From NCBI GenBank assembly GCA_020631735.1, contig CM036159.1:98572701-98636700 (forward strand): a stretch of 64,000 nucleotides of DNA, read 5' to 3'. The notes under the pieces are model-generated. The model ran no database searches. It was not told the DNA's origin and saw only the letters and a list, made by a program, of their open reading frames with translations. Every line of letters begins with the position of its first letter. Positions within the stretch are counted from its first letter, which is position 1. The DNA comes from Saccharum officinarum. Taxonomy: Eukaryota; Streptophyta; Magnoliopsida; Poales; Poaceae. A program made the position numbers and the translations under genes. Shown here in pieces: positions 10,539-23,728 of this stretch.

Positions 10539-13486
10539 ATGGGGGTGACCACCGCCGGGGAGGCCGTCTGCAAGTCCCCGGTGCGGGCCTCGGTCATCGT
10601 CAAGATGAACGCCGCGTTCCTCGCCTTCTTCCTCTTCGCCTACCTGGCGCTCCTCCTCCACCCCAAGTACTCGGACATCCTCGACCGCGGCGCCACCTCC
10701 CTCGTCCGCTGCACCTTCCGCGACTCCTGTCCGCCACCGTCGTCGACGACGACCCAGCTCTCACGGAAGGTAAGGTGAGTCCACCGCCACCGGCACGTGG
10801 GACGACGACGACGGAGCATTCCCTTGAGGCCTCGCGCTGACGACGACGTTGCGTTGCATGCATGCAGCTGGGAGGCGTGGCGGCGAACAAGGTGGCGGCG
10901 GCGGAGCGCATCGTGAACGCGGGCCGCGCGCCGGCCATGTTCGAGGAGCTCCGTGGCCGGCTGCGGATGGGCCTGGTGAACATCGGGCGCGACGAGGTGC
11001 TGGCGCTGGGCGTGGAGGGCGACGCGGTGCGCGTGGACTTCGAGCGCGTCTCCGAGACGTTCCGGTGGTCGGACCTGTTCCCGGAGTGGATCGACGAGGA
11101 GGAGGACGACGAGGGCCCGTCCTGCCCGGAGCTCCCCATGCCAGACTGGTCCCGGTACGCCGACGGCGGCGGCGACGTGGACGTGGTGGTGGCGTCGGTG
11201 CCGTGCAACCGCAGCGCGCCTGGGTGGAACCGCGACGTGTTCAGGCTGCAGGTGCACCTGGTGGCGGCGCACGTGGCGGCGCGGAAGGGCCGGCGCGACG
11301 GGGGCGGGGCCGTGCGCATGGTGCTGCGGAGCCAGTGCGAGCCCATGATGGACCTGTTCCGCTGCGACGAGGCGGTGGGACGGGAGGGGGACTGGTACAT
11401 GTACAGGGTCGACGTGCAGCGCCTGGAGGAGAAGCTCCGCCTGCCCGTGGGGTCATGCAATCTCGCTATGCCGCTCTGGGGAGCAGGAGGTACGTTTCCG
11501 TCTACTTCATCTTCATGCATGCCCAGTCGAGTCTCCATGACCTCTGCTTCATGCTTACACTTGCACAGTTGCACTGCATGCAATTCAAGGCAAGCATGTG
11601 TAGTTGCACCTGTACTGTACTAACTGACAATGCTAGGCACAGCAGTAGTACATGTACAAGCAAGATAGATACTATGCGTGAGAGTTGAGGCCGCCGATCT
11701 CATGGAATTATTCTCCGAACCGACATGCTGTGATCTATCTAGAAATTAAAAGAGAGTCTTTTCCGTGTATGCCATTACAAAAGTTTGCAATTCCTTCTGT
11801 GCCATTGAAAAGGTTTGGTGGACTTCAACGCCATTGCTCCAAACTTTTTTGCCTTCCATGCCACTACCGTCATATTAGACTCTAACGGTGTCAAAGTACA
11901 GGTGTAAAAAGTAAAAAATACCCTTAGGTCTAAATATGTTATTAATTTTTTTAGCATCTTAACGACTTCAAATGAAAAAACTCAAAACTAGAAAGTTATA
12001 GATCTCGTCGAGGTCTACAATTTTTATATAAAAATTATCTTCATTTAATTCTGCAAAAAAAAGATATAATTTGATATGATTAATATGTCTTAAAAAATAA
12101 TATATATTTTTTGCGAAATTAAATAAAGATAATTTTTATATGAAAATTATAGATCTCGACGAGACCTACAACTTTCTAGTTTTGAGTTTTTTTTATTTGA
12201 AGTCGTTAAGATGCTAAAAAAAAATTAATAACATATTTAAACTTAAGGGTATTTTTGACTTTTCATACCTACAGTTTGACACCGTTAGAGCCCAGTCTAA
12301 CGGCAGTGGCATGGAGGGCAAAAAAGTTTAGAGCAGTGGCGCTGAAGTCCACCAAACTTTTTCAGTGGCATAGAAGGAATTGCGAACTTTTATAATGGCA
12401 TACACGGAAAAGAGTCATTAAAAGAACTCTCAACATAACAACATACTTGCGATTTGTTCAAGAAATAAAAAGAACAAATATGCGTATAGAACCTGTTACA
12501 TAATATAATCTGCACTACTGGTTTGACCACTAACATCTTTATTATACTGATGGGAACTAAACAGGGTTCGTTCAAATAAAAGTAATATATAAGAAAAAGA
12601 ATTAGTGTTGGTTTTGTTAATTTGTGAGAATAAATCCTCGTATAGTGGGAGGATATAAGAGAGCATTAGCATAAATAATGTCGACAACATGCATGTGCTA
12701 CAACACTGTATGTGTTCGGGACATAACGTGCCACCTAATGGAATTATGTTAAAGCTCTATGTATACAGCACATATACAATCATCGAGCTAATAAGATAGA
12801 TGCTTGCTTATCTGGGCATATATGATCAGTAGGGACGGGCGATGCAATGGGCTGTGTAGAATCCGGTCGGGAGATAGATGTGGCGAAACGAGGACACGAT
12901 CAAGCTAAAGCTCATGATAATAATTCAGGCATCGATTCTCACCAGCACTCAACGGTCTCTTTTATTTATCGAGAGAAAAAGTATTTAATCAGTATAACCC
13001 CCATTCTTACCGAACTTGGAAAATCTTGGTGGGCAATGTCCGAACTAGCTAATATCGGCCACAAGACTAATGCTAGGCTAAGAAGAAAGGAAGAAAGTTT
13101 CGTATAGGAAAGCTGGAGGTAATGACGGATCTATGAGTGTCACTAGGGTCATCCAAAGCAGAGCCCCAAAATAAACCTGTCCTAGTCCTAGTGTCCTTGC
13201 AATAAGCGGATAAGCTGCTAGGTCTAGGTGTGAGCCTTCCAAACCACCAATTTCAGCTCCTGCAAGAACCTGGCAGGATGGAGGACGCCAGATAACAAAG
13301 CCAGGAATAACAAGTGTTTGCGTCCAATTTGCACATGTAACTAAACCAGTATAACAAATAGATTAAACTCGAGAAAAAGGAATTAAAAAATATACCGTGG
13401 GAGGTATACTGGGTCTTTACCTAACGTGGTTGGAGGCCTTTCATCTCCACCCGCCTGATCGACCGATCAATCGAGCACACACACTG

Positions 13487-13521
<35 letters not shown>

Positions 13522-15426
13522 GCATGATGGCACGGCGAGTACGTCGACGACACGACTGATTGAACTAGATTCGGTTGGTGAGCTGCACCGGTCGCCGGTC
13601 GGGAAGGGCTGCTCTGGGTCTCGCCAGCTTGGGAGACCTGGGCACAGGGCACCCACACGCATGCGGCGTGCGACGGCGCCAAAGTGATACTTGCATTGCA
13701 TGCTACTGCATTCTACCAGGTGGAGGGGGAGGTGGATCACCAACTGTGAACGCCGCAAAGTTTATTTATTTGTGGTTACTTGCGTTGGTCGATTATATGT
13801 CTCTTTTATTTAGTTTGGTTTTGACTTGACGAACACTTCAATCCACCAGCACAACTTTCTTTTGGGAGCTAGGCTTCGCTGGACAGATAGATCAATGTAT
13901 GTATAGTGCCGCCATTTGGTGATATGTTTTACAACTGAACTGTCTAGCGATTACTATATTAATAATAAAGCGAGGGAGTTTTCCCTGAAAGAAATAAAAA
14001 TTATAGGTAGTGTATCACAGTCACAGCATAATTATTCAGATTTCTTCTCTAAAACAATAATTAAACTTTGTATAGGATTTGTTTGATGAGGAGATCCATA
14101 GCAAAAAAAAAAAAATGAAAGAAAAGATTTATAGCAAAATTATGATTGGAGTGAGGAAAATGCATTGATATCGTGTTTTTTATTGGAGTGAGCAAAATTA
14201 TAGATAGTGTTTGCTAGCTGTTACCAATCTCTATCACACAGTCATGATTATTCAGATTTCTTCTTGAAAACAATAATTAAACCTGTACGATTTGTTCGGT
14301 TGGGAGATTCATAACAAATGATGATTGGAGTGAGGAAAATGCATCGATATGCTGTTTTTCTACGCTCGTCGTCAGCAAGGCATGATTTATTTGATGAATA
14401 AGGAGAGATTCTGGTTCATACAAAAAATGGGAGTAGTAATACATCAATATTACATGCATGCCCACGCAAATATTAAACTAAACAAGCATGTGCACAGGGA
14501 TCCAGGAGGTGTTGAACGCGTCGTCGTGGTCGGACGGGCGTCCCCGGCGCGAGGCGTACGCGACGGTGCTGCACTCGTCGGACACGTACCTGTGCGGCGC
14601 GATCGTACTGGCGCAGAGCATCCGCCGCTCGGGGTCCACCCGCGACCTGGTCCTCCTCCACGACCACACGGTGTCGAAGCCGGCGCTCCGCGCGCTGACG
14701 GCGGCCGGGTGGACGCCGCGCCGGATCAAGCGCATCCGCAACCCTCGCGCGGCGCGGGGCACCTACAACGAGTACAACTACAGCAAGTTCCGGCTGTGGC
14801 AGCTGTCCGACTACGACCGCGTGGTGTTCGTGGACGCCGACATCCTGGTGCTCCGCAACCTGGACGCGCTGTTCGCGTTCCCGCAGCTCACGGCGGTGGG
14901 CAACGACGGCTCCCTCTTCAACTCCGGGGTGATGGTGATCGAGCCGTCGGCATGCACGTTCGACGCGCTGATCCGGGACCGCCGGACCATCCGGTCGTAC
15001 AACGGCGGCGACCAGGGGTTCCTGAACGAGGTGTTCGTGTGGTGGCACCGGCTGCCGCGGCGGGTGAACTACCTCAAGAACTTCTGGGCCAACACCACCG
15101 GGGAGCGCGCGCTCAAGGAGCGGATGTTCCGGGCGGACCCGGCCGAGGTGTGGTCCATCCACTACCTGGGGATGAAGCCCTGGACGTGCTACAGGGACTA
15201 CGACTGCAACTGGAACGTGGCGGACCAGCGGGTGTACGCCAGCGACGAGGCGCACAAGCGCTGGTGGCAGGTGTACGACCAGATGGGGGAGACCATGCGC
15301 GGGCCATGCCGCCTCTCGGAGCGGAGGAAGGTGGAGATCGCCTGGGACAGGCACGTCGCCGAGGAGATCGGGTACGCGGACCAGCACTGGAAGATCAACA
15401 TCACGGACCCAAGGAAATGGGACTGA
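10539..15426 (+). CDS. GUX: UDP-glucuronate:xylan glucuronosyltransferase-like GT8 protein (GUX/PGSIP family)
   Basis: Three exons, 10539-10769, 10868-11489 and 14498-15426, join in frame (phases 0 and 1, GT..AG introns) into about 593 residues, the usual GUX length. Residues 23-40 (NAAFLAFFLFAYLALLL) form one membrane span after a short basic tail, the type II anchor expected for a Golgi enzyme. The GT8 catalytic region is in exon 3. It has the metal-binding DAD at about 397-399 inside VVFVDADILVLRNLDALF, the FNSGVMVIEPS segment, YNGGDQGFLNE, and HYLGMKPW at about 506-513. Family members transfer glucuronic acid from UDP-GlcA to xylan; PGSIP is the older name from glycogenin similarity. An acidic run (DEEEDDDE) in exon 2 is unusual but in frame. 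The N-terminal RCTFRDSCP motif resembles the GUX4/GUX5 branch, whose activity is less certain. Intron 2 (3,008 bp) holds a foldback transposon. Confidence 0.93.
11754..12416. mobile_element. Mutator-type foldback element with 9-bp target duplication, in GUX intron 2
   Basis: The left end GAGTCTTTTCCGTGTATGCC is complementary to the right end GGCATACACGGAAAAGAGTC with one mismatch. The whole element is two inverted arms of about 320 bp joined by a short AT-rich centre. The 9-bp repeat ATTAAAAGA flanks it at 11745-11753 and 12417-12425. Long terminal inverted repeats plus a 9-bp duplication identify a non-autonomous Mutator-like element. Inside a transcribed intron it would fold into a very long hairpin. 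Confidence 0.9.
12426..13997. other. Remainder of GUX intron 2
   Basis: Intronic sequence without recognised coding. It includes an (AC)n tract at 13489-13519. Short open frames at 12847-13107 and 13397-13829 have no recognisable domain, and the second is partly an artefact of the AC tract. Confidence 0.5.
13489..13519. repeat. (AC)n microsatellite
   Basis: A 31-bp uninterrupted AC tract in GUX intron 2. Confidence 0.95.
13998..14358 (+). repeat. Tandem duplication of about 180 bp in GUX intron 2
   Basis: Copy 1 (about 13998-14180) and copy 2 (about 14194-14358) share 'attatagatagtg', 'gattattcagatttcttct', 'aaacaataattaaac', 'gattggagtgaggaaaatg' and 'catcgatat'. They differ by substitutions and small indels. 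The duplication ends about 140 bp before the exon 3 acceptor. Confidence 0.75.
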
Positions 15427-15990
15427 CTTTCCTTCTCTCCTATGATCGACTACGTACGTACCTCCATCGCCTGCTGGTACATACATACGTACACGTAGCT
15501 GAGACTGAGAGCGAGATAGCTAGGCAGGCAGGCTAGCTCATCGAGCTCCATCGCCACATTTTGGTTCGTGGGTTACTTTAATTTTTCGCTGTTTGTTCAT
15601 ACTTACACACATATGAAAAAGGCCAGGGGAGTATGCACAGCTTGGATTGGATTTTGGTGCCTTTGCATTGGAGGAATAATGAATAAGCTCAGTTCCAGCT
15701 ATAGGTCATAGGTGTGGTTCGCGTCGAGTCAGATGTCTGCAACGATACCTAGGATGAGATTTAGGTAGTGCCAAATCCAATTGGACTTGGCCATGTGCCT
15801 TCTTCGACATGGTTCAACTTCCATTGTCTTCTTTATAAATACTCAACTTTCACGTTAAGTCTCCCTTGTACGTTTAGGCCTGCCAACTTTTCCAACAGCT
15901 TCTATAACATTCTTCTACAACACAATATCCCAATCGCTTCTGTGCTTAGGCACGATCTGCCAACTAGAGCGAAGTAGTTCCTCTCAAAAA
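15427..15990 (+). other. 3' flank of the GUX-type gene
   Basis: It should contain the 3' untranslated region; AATAATGAATAAG at about 15672-15685 is a plausible polyadenylation element. I see no other gene. Confidence 0.45.
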
Positions 15991-16582
15991 GCCTGTTCAT
16001 GGTTTGTTGGTTTGAAACCCCTCGAACCGTCAAACCGACCCAAACTACTGACCCGCAAAGCTGGTTTCAAACGGGTTGGATCAACCCATTGAGAAAACAG
16101 CCGAACCTGTCGAGAAAGCGCCGGTGGCTAGCGCGATGGGCATCTGGACGATAGTGGCGGCGTGGCATGCAGTCGCAGAGGGAGGGGAGAGCCGAGAGCA
16201 CATCTGGAGAACAAAGAAGAAAATGAAGGAAGCAAAGCCGCAATGCAGGTGGTCGCCAGAATTTGGGAAGAAGAAAAACGCGCGGTTGCTGTTGTGGCCA
16301 AAATTGGGAGCGATGTGCTGGATGCACTGCATGAGGCGGACCCGAAGGTGGTCGGTGCTGGTTGTAGCTGCCCGTGGTGCCTGGCAACCAATTCAACGAT
16401 GATGTCAAGCGCAGGATGCCCATGGCAGGGTGGACATTCGACTAGTAGTGGCGGCGATGGCGCTTGACGACAAAGCCATGCTTTAAACCGTTCCAACCAT
16501 CAAAACCATACCGCCTAATCGGTCGTTGTGGATTGCTTTTAGAAACTATTGAAACCCGCACAAAACTGTCATTGAACAGGCC
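15991..16582. mobile_element. Candidate TIR element, about 590 bp
   Basis: The left end GCCTGTTCATGGTTTGTTGG and the right end 'actgtcattgaacaggcc' are inverted complements over the first 10 or so bases. The flanks 'gaaacccctcgaacc' and 'gaaacccgcac' add a second inverted match. The interior is GC-richer than its surroundings and has only uninformative open frames. I found no convincing target-site duplication. Confidence 0.4.
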
Positions 16583-18234
16583 TACTCTACAGCTAGCTCA
16601 TCTGAACACACTTGACATGGGCTTGAAGATTTGAATCATGACCTTTCACCGTGGGTGCCACTTGTACGTCTAGATCTGCCAACGTGCATAGACCTGGACT
16701 AATTAAACTATCTATAAAAAATTCGAGACAATTTCAAAAACTAGTGTGAACTTGTGAGATTATTTGATCGTTGGAATGTGTTTTTCCGTCTTGCATCTCA
16801 AACTTCTCCATTTTCAACAAAAACAAAAAACAATTGGACCTTCCGTTTGAATTGGATTGGACATGTGCTTGTCTTTATCACTGGCAGCCCCAGGTCGTGG
16901 CCCAAAATTAACCGCTTGCCGCTTGGCCAGCACGGTCAGGTCCATGGGCCGACGCGGGCCTATCTTTGCGGTGCACGGACAGATTTGTTGAGCTTGCGGC
17001 AACGAACCTCTGTCCCGTACTCCCGTCGTCTGCGGCGCGTTGCGTTGCCCGTTGGTCGGCGAAATACCGTACCTCGCCTGCTACGAAATACTCGCTAGTC
17101 CCTCCGTCCGAATAAGTGACGGGGTTTTTTTTTTTTTTTTTACTTTCAGACCGCTGCGTTGCGCGTTTGCTTAGGCACGGTCTGCAAGCTTAAGAATAAA
17201 GAAAAAAAAAAGCGAAAAAGTTAAGTTGATAAAAAAAAACTAGAGCAAAGTAGTTCCTCTTTTAATTTCTACTAGCAAATATACACGTGCGACACGCACG
17301 TGTTTACATGCGAGAACAACGGAAACAACATGCACGTTTTTTTTAGACGACCACGTGTCTATGATTATTACAGGCTCACGTACTTTAGTGTGTGATTATT
17401 AAAACAATGGTATAATTAAAATAAAAGTTATATATCTTTTCCTATAGCAAGTAATAATTGATATAAATAGGAACAAAAGTATATGATTTATTAAATTGAG
17501 TTGAGTGATTTATTACCTAAATAATATAGATAATTAGGATTTAATGTTCTTCTTAGTTACTTTGCACTGTTCATATATATAATTGCATAATTAGCAGAAA
17601 TATTATAACATGATTTTACATTATTCTGATAAGTCATAAATGCAACCAAACAAGAAAGTAAATTAATTAACTTAACATACCTTTGTCACAACTGTAGAAC
17701 ATCCATGTACACAATAGTTTTGAGATCAATAGCTTTGTTTTGGCTAAACCTCACCTTTGACAACACTATTTCAGAAATACAACAATTATTGATGTATCTA
17801 TTTTTTATATCATATTTTACCAATCAAAGAAATGAAAATGCTTTGTTAATATTATATTTTACAAACATAAACCCAATAATCTAATCAGGTCAAAGATAGA
17901 TGGACGGATTGGCTTATTGAAAAAAGCATCGGAAACTCAAGAAGGAACTCAAATTGGTGTCCATTGATATACACAATTTTCATAGAATTATTTCCAGTTT
18001 CACCTTGAAACCTATTTATCCTATCTGATGGTTGATATAGATGGATACAAATATTATCAAACATATAGTTTATTCTAGAACGCCAGGGTGAGAGGCTATT
18101 TTAATGTCTTGTATATATTGCTTCAACATCTTGTCTGATGAAGTGAGAGCGAGTACTGTACTTGTATGTGAAGATAAGTGCAGGATGTGAAGGGCGGTGT
18201 CGGCGAGGAACACTAATTTGAGCAGCAACACCTT
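16583..18234. other. Gene-free stretch before the gap
   Basis: No gene recognised. 17099-17124 is a Stowaway-like end (TCCCTCCGTCCGAATAAG) without a partner. Around 17170-17270, 'gcttaggcacggtctgc' and 'agcaaagtagttcctct' repeat phrases seen at about 15945-15985, so part of this flank is a broken direct duplication. Confidence 0.4.
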
Positions 18235-18334
18235 NNNNNNNNNNNNNNNNNNNNNNNNNNNNNNNNNNNNNNNNNNNNNNNNNNNNNNNNNNNNNNNNNN
18301 NNNNNNNNNNNNNNNNNNNNNNNNNNNNNNNNNN
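18235..18334. other. Assembly gap (100 N)
   Basis: Exactly 100 N, a conventional gap of unknown size. It falls where the 5' LTR and most of gag of the following Copia element should lie. Confidence 0.99.
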
Positions 18335-19122
18335 CATGCTTATTGGCCAAGCCTACAAAGGTAAATATGATGATAGTGATGATGATTCTTGTGCTAGTGA
18401 TGTTGTAGGAGTGATGATGAGGAGGATGAGGACTACTCCAAGGATGATCTATTGGGCATAATAGATCAAATGAGCAAGGGCTACAAAGAGGACAACCAAT
18501 AAATACAAAATCTTTGGAACAAGAGCTCATTGCAAGAGCAATGAAAATGATGCCTTGATGGAGGAGCTTGTTGCTCTCAAAAAGAGTAAGGAGTGCAAAG
18601 GAATTGAACAAGAGCTCAAAGCTCTTAGGAAATCCTTTGATGAGCTAGAGGCTTCTCGTGAGTTCTAAAGGAAGACCACGAGATCTTGAAGTTGCTCACA
18701 CTAGACTTAAGGAAGCCCACTCCACTCTACTTGAGCTCATCAAGGAAAAGGACCTCAAGTTGGAGAAGTTCATGAAGGAAGCTAAGGAGGAGCAAGTGAT
18801 TGTCACTTGTGATATTGGACTAACATGTGATATTATTGATGATTCTTTATTTGTTAGTCCTACTAATGCTTCATGTAGCTCATCATCATCCACCACAACT
18901 AACTCTACCTCTACTACTAGTGATTCATCACTTGTGGTTGAGACTTCAAGAGAGAGAGGTGGATGATCTCACCCGCGCATTAGGCAATGCTTATGGTGGG
19001 ATGCCCGCTTGCTAAAATGCTTGGGTAGCCAAAGGTTCTCTCTTAACAAAGAGGGATTAGCTATACTCTCAAGAAGGGCAAGGCGGCCTTTGCTACTCCA
19101 AAGCCTCGCTTTGTGAAGGGCA

Positions 19123-20309
19123 ATGGTCGTATATTGCAATAGATGCAAGCAAGTTGGGCATCTAGAGATTAATTGCAATAAAATGAACAAGAACAAGAAA
19201 AATGCTAATGTACCTTACATTCCTTTGATTCTGTTATGTGCTTACCAAGGTGAGAAGGTGTGCATGCTAGGTTTGTTGGTACACCAATTGTGGGCCCAAA
19301 GAAGAAGGCCATTTGGTACCAAAGAGCTTAGTGACTAACCTACAAGGACCCAAACAAGTATGGGTACCTAAGAAACATTAAATTGTTTTGTAGGTAAATT
19401 ACAAGGCCGGAGGAGGCATTGGGTGCTTGATAGTGGGTGCTCTCAACATATGACCGGTGATTCAAGAATGTTCAACTCTCTTAATCAAATGATAGTGGCA
19501 TTGATAGTATCACATTTGGTGACAATAGCAAGGGTATGTAAAGGCTCTTGGAAGGATTGCAATCTCAAATGATCATAGCATTTCCAATGTGCTTCTTAGT
19601 TGAAAAGTTAAACTTCAATCTTCTCTCGGTTGCTCAATTGTGTGATCTCGGTTTCAAGTGCATATTTGGTGTTGATGATGTGGAGATAGTTAGTGTTGAT
19701 GGCTCTAACTTGATCTTCAAGGGCTTTAGATATGAGAATCTATACTTGGTTGATTTCAATGCTAGTGACACTCAACTTTCAACATGCTTGCTCACCAAAT
19801 CAAGTATGGGTTGGTTATGGCATAGAAGACTTGGTCATGTTGGCATGAAGCAATTGAACAAGTTAGTGAAGCATGACTTAGTTAGAGGCTTGAAGGATGT
19901 CACATTTGAGAAGGATAAGCTATGTAGTGCATGTCAAGCCGGAAAGCAAGTAGGCAACACTCATCCATTGAAAAGCATCATGAGTACTTCCAAGGCATTT
20001 GAGTTGTTGCACATGGATCTATTTGGGCCAACTACATACACAAGCATTGGTGGCAACAAGTATGGTTTTGTGATTGTGGATGATTTCACTAGATACACAT
20101 GGGTATTCTTTCTTGTGGACAAGAGTGATGTATTTGACATATTCAAGAAGTTCATCAAGAGAGTGCAAAATGAGTTTGAGACCACAATCAAGAAAGTAAG
20201 AAGTGACAATGGAAGTGAGTTTAGAAACACAAGAGTTGATGAGCTATGTGATGAGCTTGGAATCAAACATCAATTCTCGGCCAAGTATACACCTCAATCA
20301 ATGGCCTAG
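19123..20309 (+). pseudogene. Copia gag-protease-integrase remnant
   Basis: The zinc knuckle (CNRCKQVGHLEINC) is followed, in another frame, by the protease core (HWVLDSGCSQHMTG). The integrase frame then has the zinc-binding H..H..C..C block around 19820-19935 and the catalytic aspartates in MDLFGP and SDNGSEF. The integrase frame closes at a stop at 20307 in the middle of the domain. Small frame changes separate each piece. Not functional. Confidence 0.85.
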
Positions 20310-21045
20310 TTGAGAGGAAGAATAGAACCTTAATTGATATGGCAAGATCAATGTTGAATGAGTATAATGTGAGTCATTCATTTTGGGCCGAAGCAATCAA
20401 CACGGCTTGCTTCTATAGCAACCGCCTCTATTGCCACAAGTTTCTAGAGAAGACACCATATGAGATCTTAAATGGAAGAAAGCCCAACATTGCATACTTT
20501 CGGGTATTTGGTTGCAAATGCTACATCTTGAAGAAAGGCACTAGATTGAGCAAGTTTGAGAAGAAATGTGATGAAGGCTTCTACTTGGTTACTCCACTAC
20601 TAGCAAAGCTTATAGAGTTTGGAATTTGGCTAGTGGTTTACTTGAAGAAGTGCATGATGTTGAGTTTGATGAAACAAATGGTTCTCAAGATGAGAAGATA
20701 ACTTGGATGATGTGAGAGGAACTCAATTGACTAATGCTATGAAAGAAATGGATATTGGTGATATTAGACCAAAGCAAGTGATTGATGTGGATGACAAAGA
20801 TCAAGTGCTCCAAAGTCCAATTACACAAGCTAGTGGTTCTCTAATGCAAAATCAAGCTAGTACATCATCTCAAGTGCAACAAGATCAACAAGTGGCTAGT
20901 TCATCATCTCCAACTCATGATATCAACATCCAAGCAATCAAGTCCAAGTGCTTCAACCAACTAACATTGCAAGAGACCATCCATTGGATTCCATCATTGG
21001 TGACATACAAAGAGGAGTTCAAACTAGATCAAGATTGGCATCATT

Positions 21046-22479
21046 TTGTGCTCACTCTTCTTTTTGTCAATGGAAGAACCCAAGGACATTGATAAAGCAT
21101 TGAGAGATCCGGATTGGGTAAATGCAATGCATGAAGAGCTCAACAACTTTAAGAGAAATGAAGTATGGGAACTAGTTGAAAGGCCTAAGGATCACAATGT
21201 CATTGGAACAAGATGGGTCTTTCGCAACAAGCAAGATCAAGATGGGATAGTAGTAAGGAACAAAGCAAGACTAGTGGCTCAAGGTTACACACAAATAGAG
21301 GGTCTTGACTTTGGTGAAACTTATGCCCCGGTTGCAAGATTGGAAGCAATTAGGATCTTACTTGCCTATGCTTGTGCTCACAATATCAAGCTATATCAAA
21401 TGGATGTGAAGAGTGCATTTCTCAATGGGTACATCAAGAGGAGGTGTATGTGGAGCAACCTCCCGGTTTTGAAGATGACAAGAAACCCAATCATGTATAC
21501 AAGTTAAGAAGGCTTTGTATGGATTGAAGCAAGCACCTAGAGCATGGTATGAAAGATTGAGGGACTTCTTGCTATCCAAAGGATTTGTCATGGGCAAAGT
21601 TGATACAACACTATTCACCAAGAAGATTGGGAAAGACTTGTTTGTGTTGCAAATATATGTTGATGATATCATATTCGGTTCAACCAATCAAGATTATTGT
21701 GATGAGTTTGGAAAATGATGGCAAAGGAATTTGAAATGTCAATGATTGGTGAACTTAGTTTCTTTCTTGGACTTCAAATCAAACAAATGAAGGAAGGAAC
21801 ATTTGTGAGCCAAACCAAGTACATCAAAGATATGCTCAAGAAGTTTGGCATGGAAGATGCAAAGAGTATTACAACCCCAATGGGCACTAGTGGAAGTTTG
21901 GATAGTGACAAGAGTGGCAACATGGTGGATCAAAAGCTATATAGATCAATGATTGGTAGCCTACTCTATGTGACGGCATCAAGCCCGATGTGATGTTTAG
22001 TGTATGCATGTGTGCAAGATTTCAAGCCTCACCAAGAGAAAGTCATTTGAAGGCAACAAAGAGAATATTGAGGTACTTAAAGCATACACAAGATGTTGGA
22101 TTATGGTATCCCAAGGTGCAAGCTTTGAGCTAGTTGGATATTCGGATTCCGACTATGCCGGTGACAAAGTGGAGAGAAAGAGTACCTCCGGGACTTGTCA
22201 ATTGTTGGGAAGATCACTTGTCTCATGTCATCCAAGAAGCAAAATAGTATTGCACTATCTACCGCCGAAGCCGAATACATCGCCGCGGGTAGTTGTTGTG
22301 CACAAATCTTGTGGATGAAGGCAACATTGAAGGATTTTGGAATCAATTTCAAGAATGTGCCATTGCTATGTGACAATAAAAGTGCCGTGAAGCTAACCAA
22401 CAATCTGGTTCAACATCAAAGAACAAAGCATATTGATGTTCGCCATCACTTTATTAGAGATCATCAACGAAAAGGGTGA
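21046..22479 (+). pseudogene. Copia reverse transcriptase-RNase H remnant
   Basis: Reverse transcriptase blocks are clear: [37 protein letters not shown], the catalytic YVDDIIFGST and LGLQIKQ. They are followed by the RNase H blocks SDSDYAGD and ALSTAEAEYIA and a KHIDVRHHFIRD end. They are spread over four frames with breaks near 21507, 21718 and 22000. The conservation of motifs with few breaks suggests moderately recent decay. Confidence 0.88.
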
Positions 22480-23040
22480 CATTGCTATTGAGAGTGTGGC
22501 ACCGAAGATCAATTAGCCGATCTATTCACCAAGACACTTGATGAGAAGAGATTTCACAAGCTAAAGAATGAGTTGAACATACTTGACTTCTCCAACATGA
22601 GTTGATGCACCCCATATATGACATGCCTCTCCTTCGAGCCCTAAGGTACAATTGGTTGACATGTCATACATTCTATGCTAAGGACTTGTTTAGTGCATCT
22701 AGTCATAATTTACATGTTCTAGGCTCATTCATGAAAATTAAATGAATTTGAAGTTTATATGATACCACTATTGTTTCCATGACTTGTATGATCTAGTGGT
22801 AGCATATAACTTGTTTAAGTAGCTTGTGATCCTAAGTGTTTAATCTAGAAAACTTGTCTAAATATTTGCTTCAACATGGTGCATGATAACCCTTCTAGTG
22901 AGGTGTGAAGAAGCTTTCCCTTGGATCAAACCGAAGTATTTTATGCAAGCAATCTAGGTTGAATCACAAACTTGATCCTCACCCCATATTTCAACATGAT
23001 AATCTATCTAAAGTTTGCTCCTTGTGGTCAATTGGTGCCA

Positions 23041-23727
23041 AAGGGGGAGAAAATGTTGTTCACAAAGATAGAACTCAAAGGGGGAGAAGCACAAAGGGAA
23101 GAATTGATAAAAGAAGGGGATCAACTAAAATTTTGAGCACACAAGTAGGGGGAGCAAGCTCTTAAGCATGAATGTTGCATTTCCATGTGCACTTCATATG
23201 TATGATGCATAGTTATGCATTTCGTTTTCTCCGATACATTGCTTGTGTGGTGTCTTGCTAGTATAATTTGAATGATGCATTGAGGTACTAGCATGAATAG
23301 GAAGTAGTTAGATTTTTCTTGCTTCATGTTTTTCAAAGTGGTACTAGAACCTTGCTTATAATGTTGATCTCATGAGGTTTCTAGTTATGTTTGTATTTTT
23401 ACAAGTGGTATCTAACTACACAAGATGCTAAGATGGTGTTTATCGCTACTCCGATGGTATCACACTTCAAAGGTCTATAATCTAAAACACTTAGCACCTA
23501 TTGGTAGTCAATGCTCCTATACTTTCCTATCTAACATGTATGCTTCCAAAATCCAAACATATAGCATACATGTAGGGGGAGCCATTGCTATCAATTTGAA
23601 TTTATGATCACATGTCCATAATTCTTACACATGGTAATATACTTGGACAATGTGACATGGGTTTAATCAAAATTTTATCATAACATCTTTGTGAAAGGTT
23701 TGTCACTAATTACCAACAAGGGGGAGA
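23041..23727 (+). repeat. Multiple polypurine tracts upstream of the 3' LTR
   Basis: Five GGGGGAG-type tracts occur at about 23041, 23077, 23146, 23573 and 23715. The last, AACAAGGGGGAGAT, directly abuts the LTR and should prime plus-strand synthesis. Repeated tracts in the region after RNase H are a known Sirevirus feature. Confidence 0.85.
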
Positions 23728-23728
23728 T

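Noticed and set aside
10600..11583. 327-residue open frame on the - strand
   Set aside because: Antisense shadow of GUX exons 1 and 2, caused by high third-position GC; no domain.
14349..15536. 395-residue open frame on the + strand and a 337-residue frame on the - strand
   Set aside because: Out-of-frame shadows of GUX exon 3, which carries the real GT8 motifs.
16067..16497. Overlapping open frames on both strands
   Set aside because: They lie within a TIR-bounded repeat and show no recognisable domain or consistent frame.
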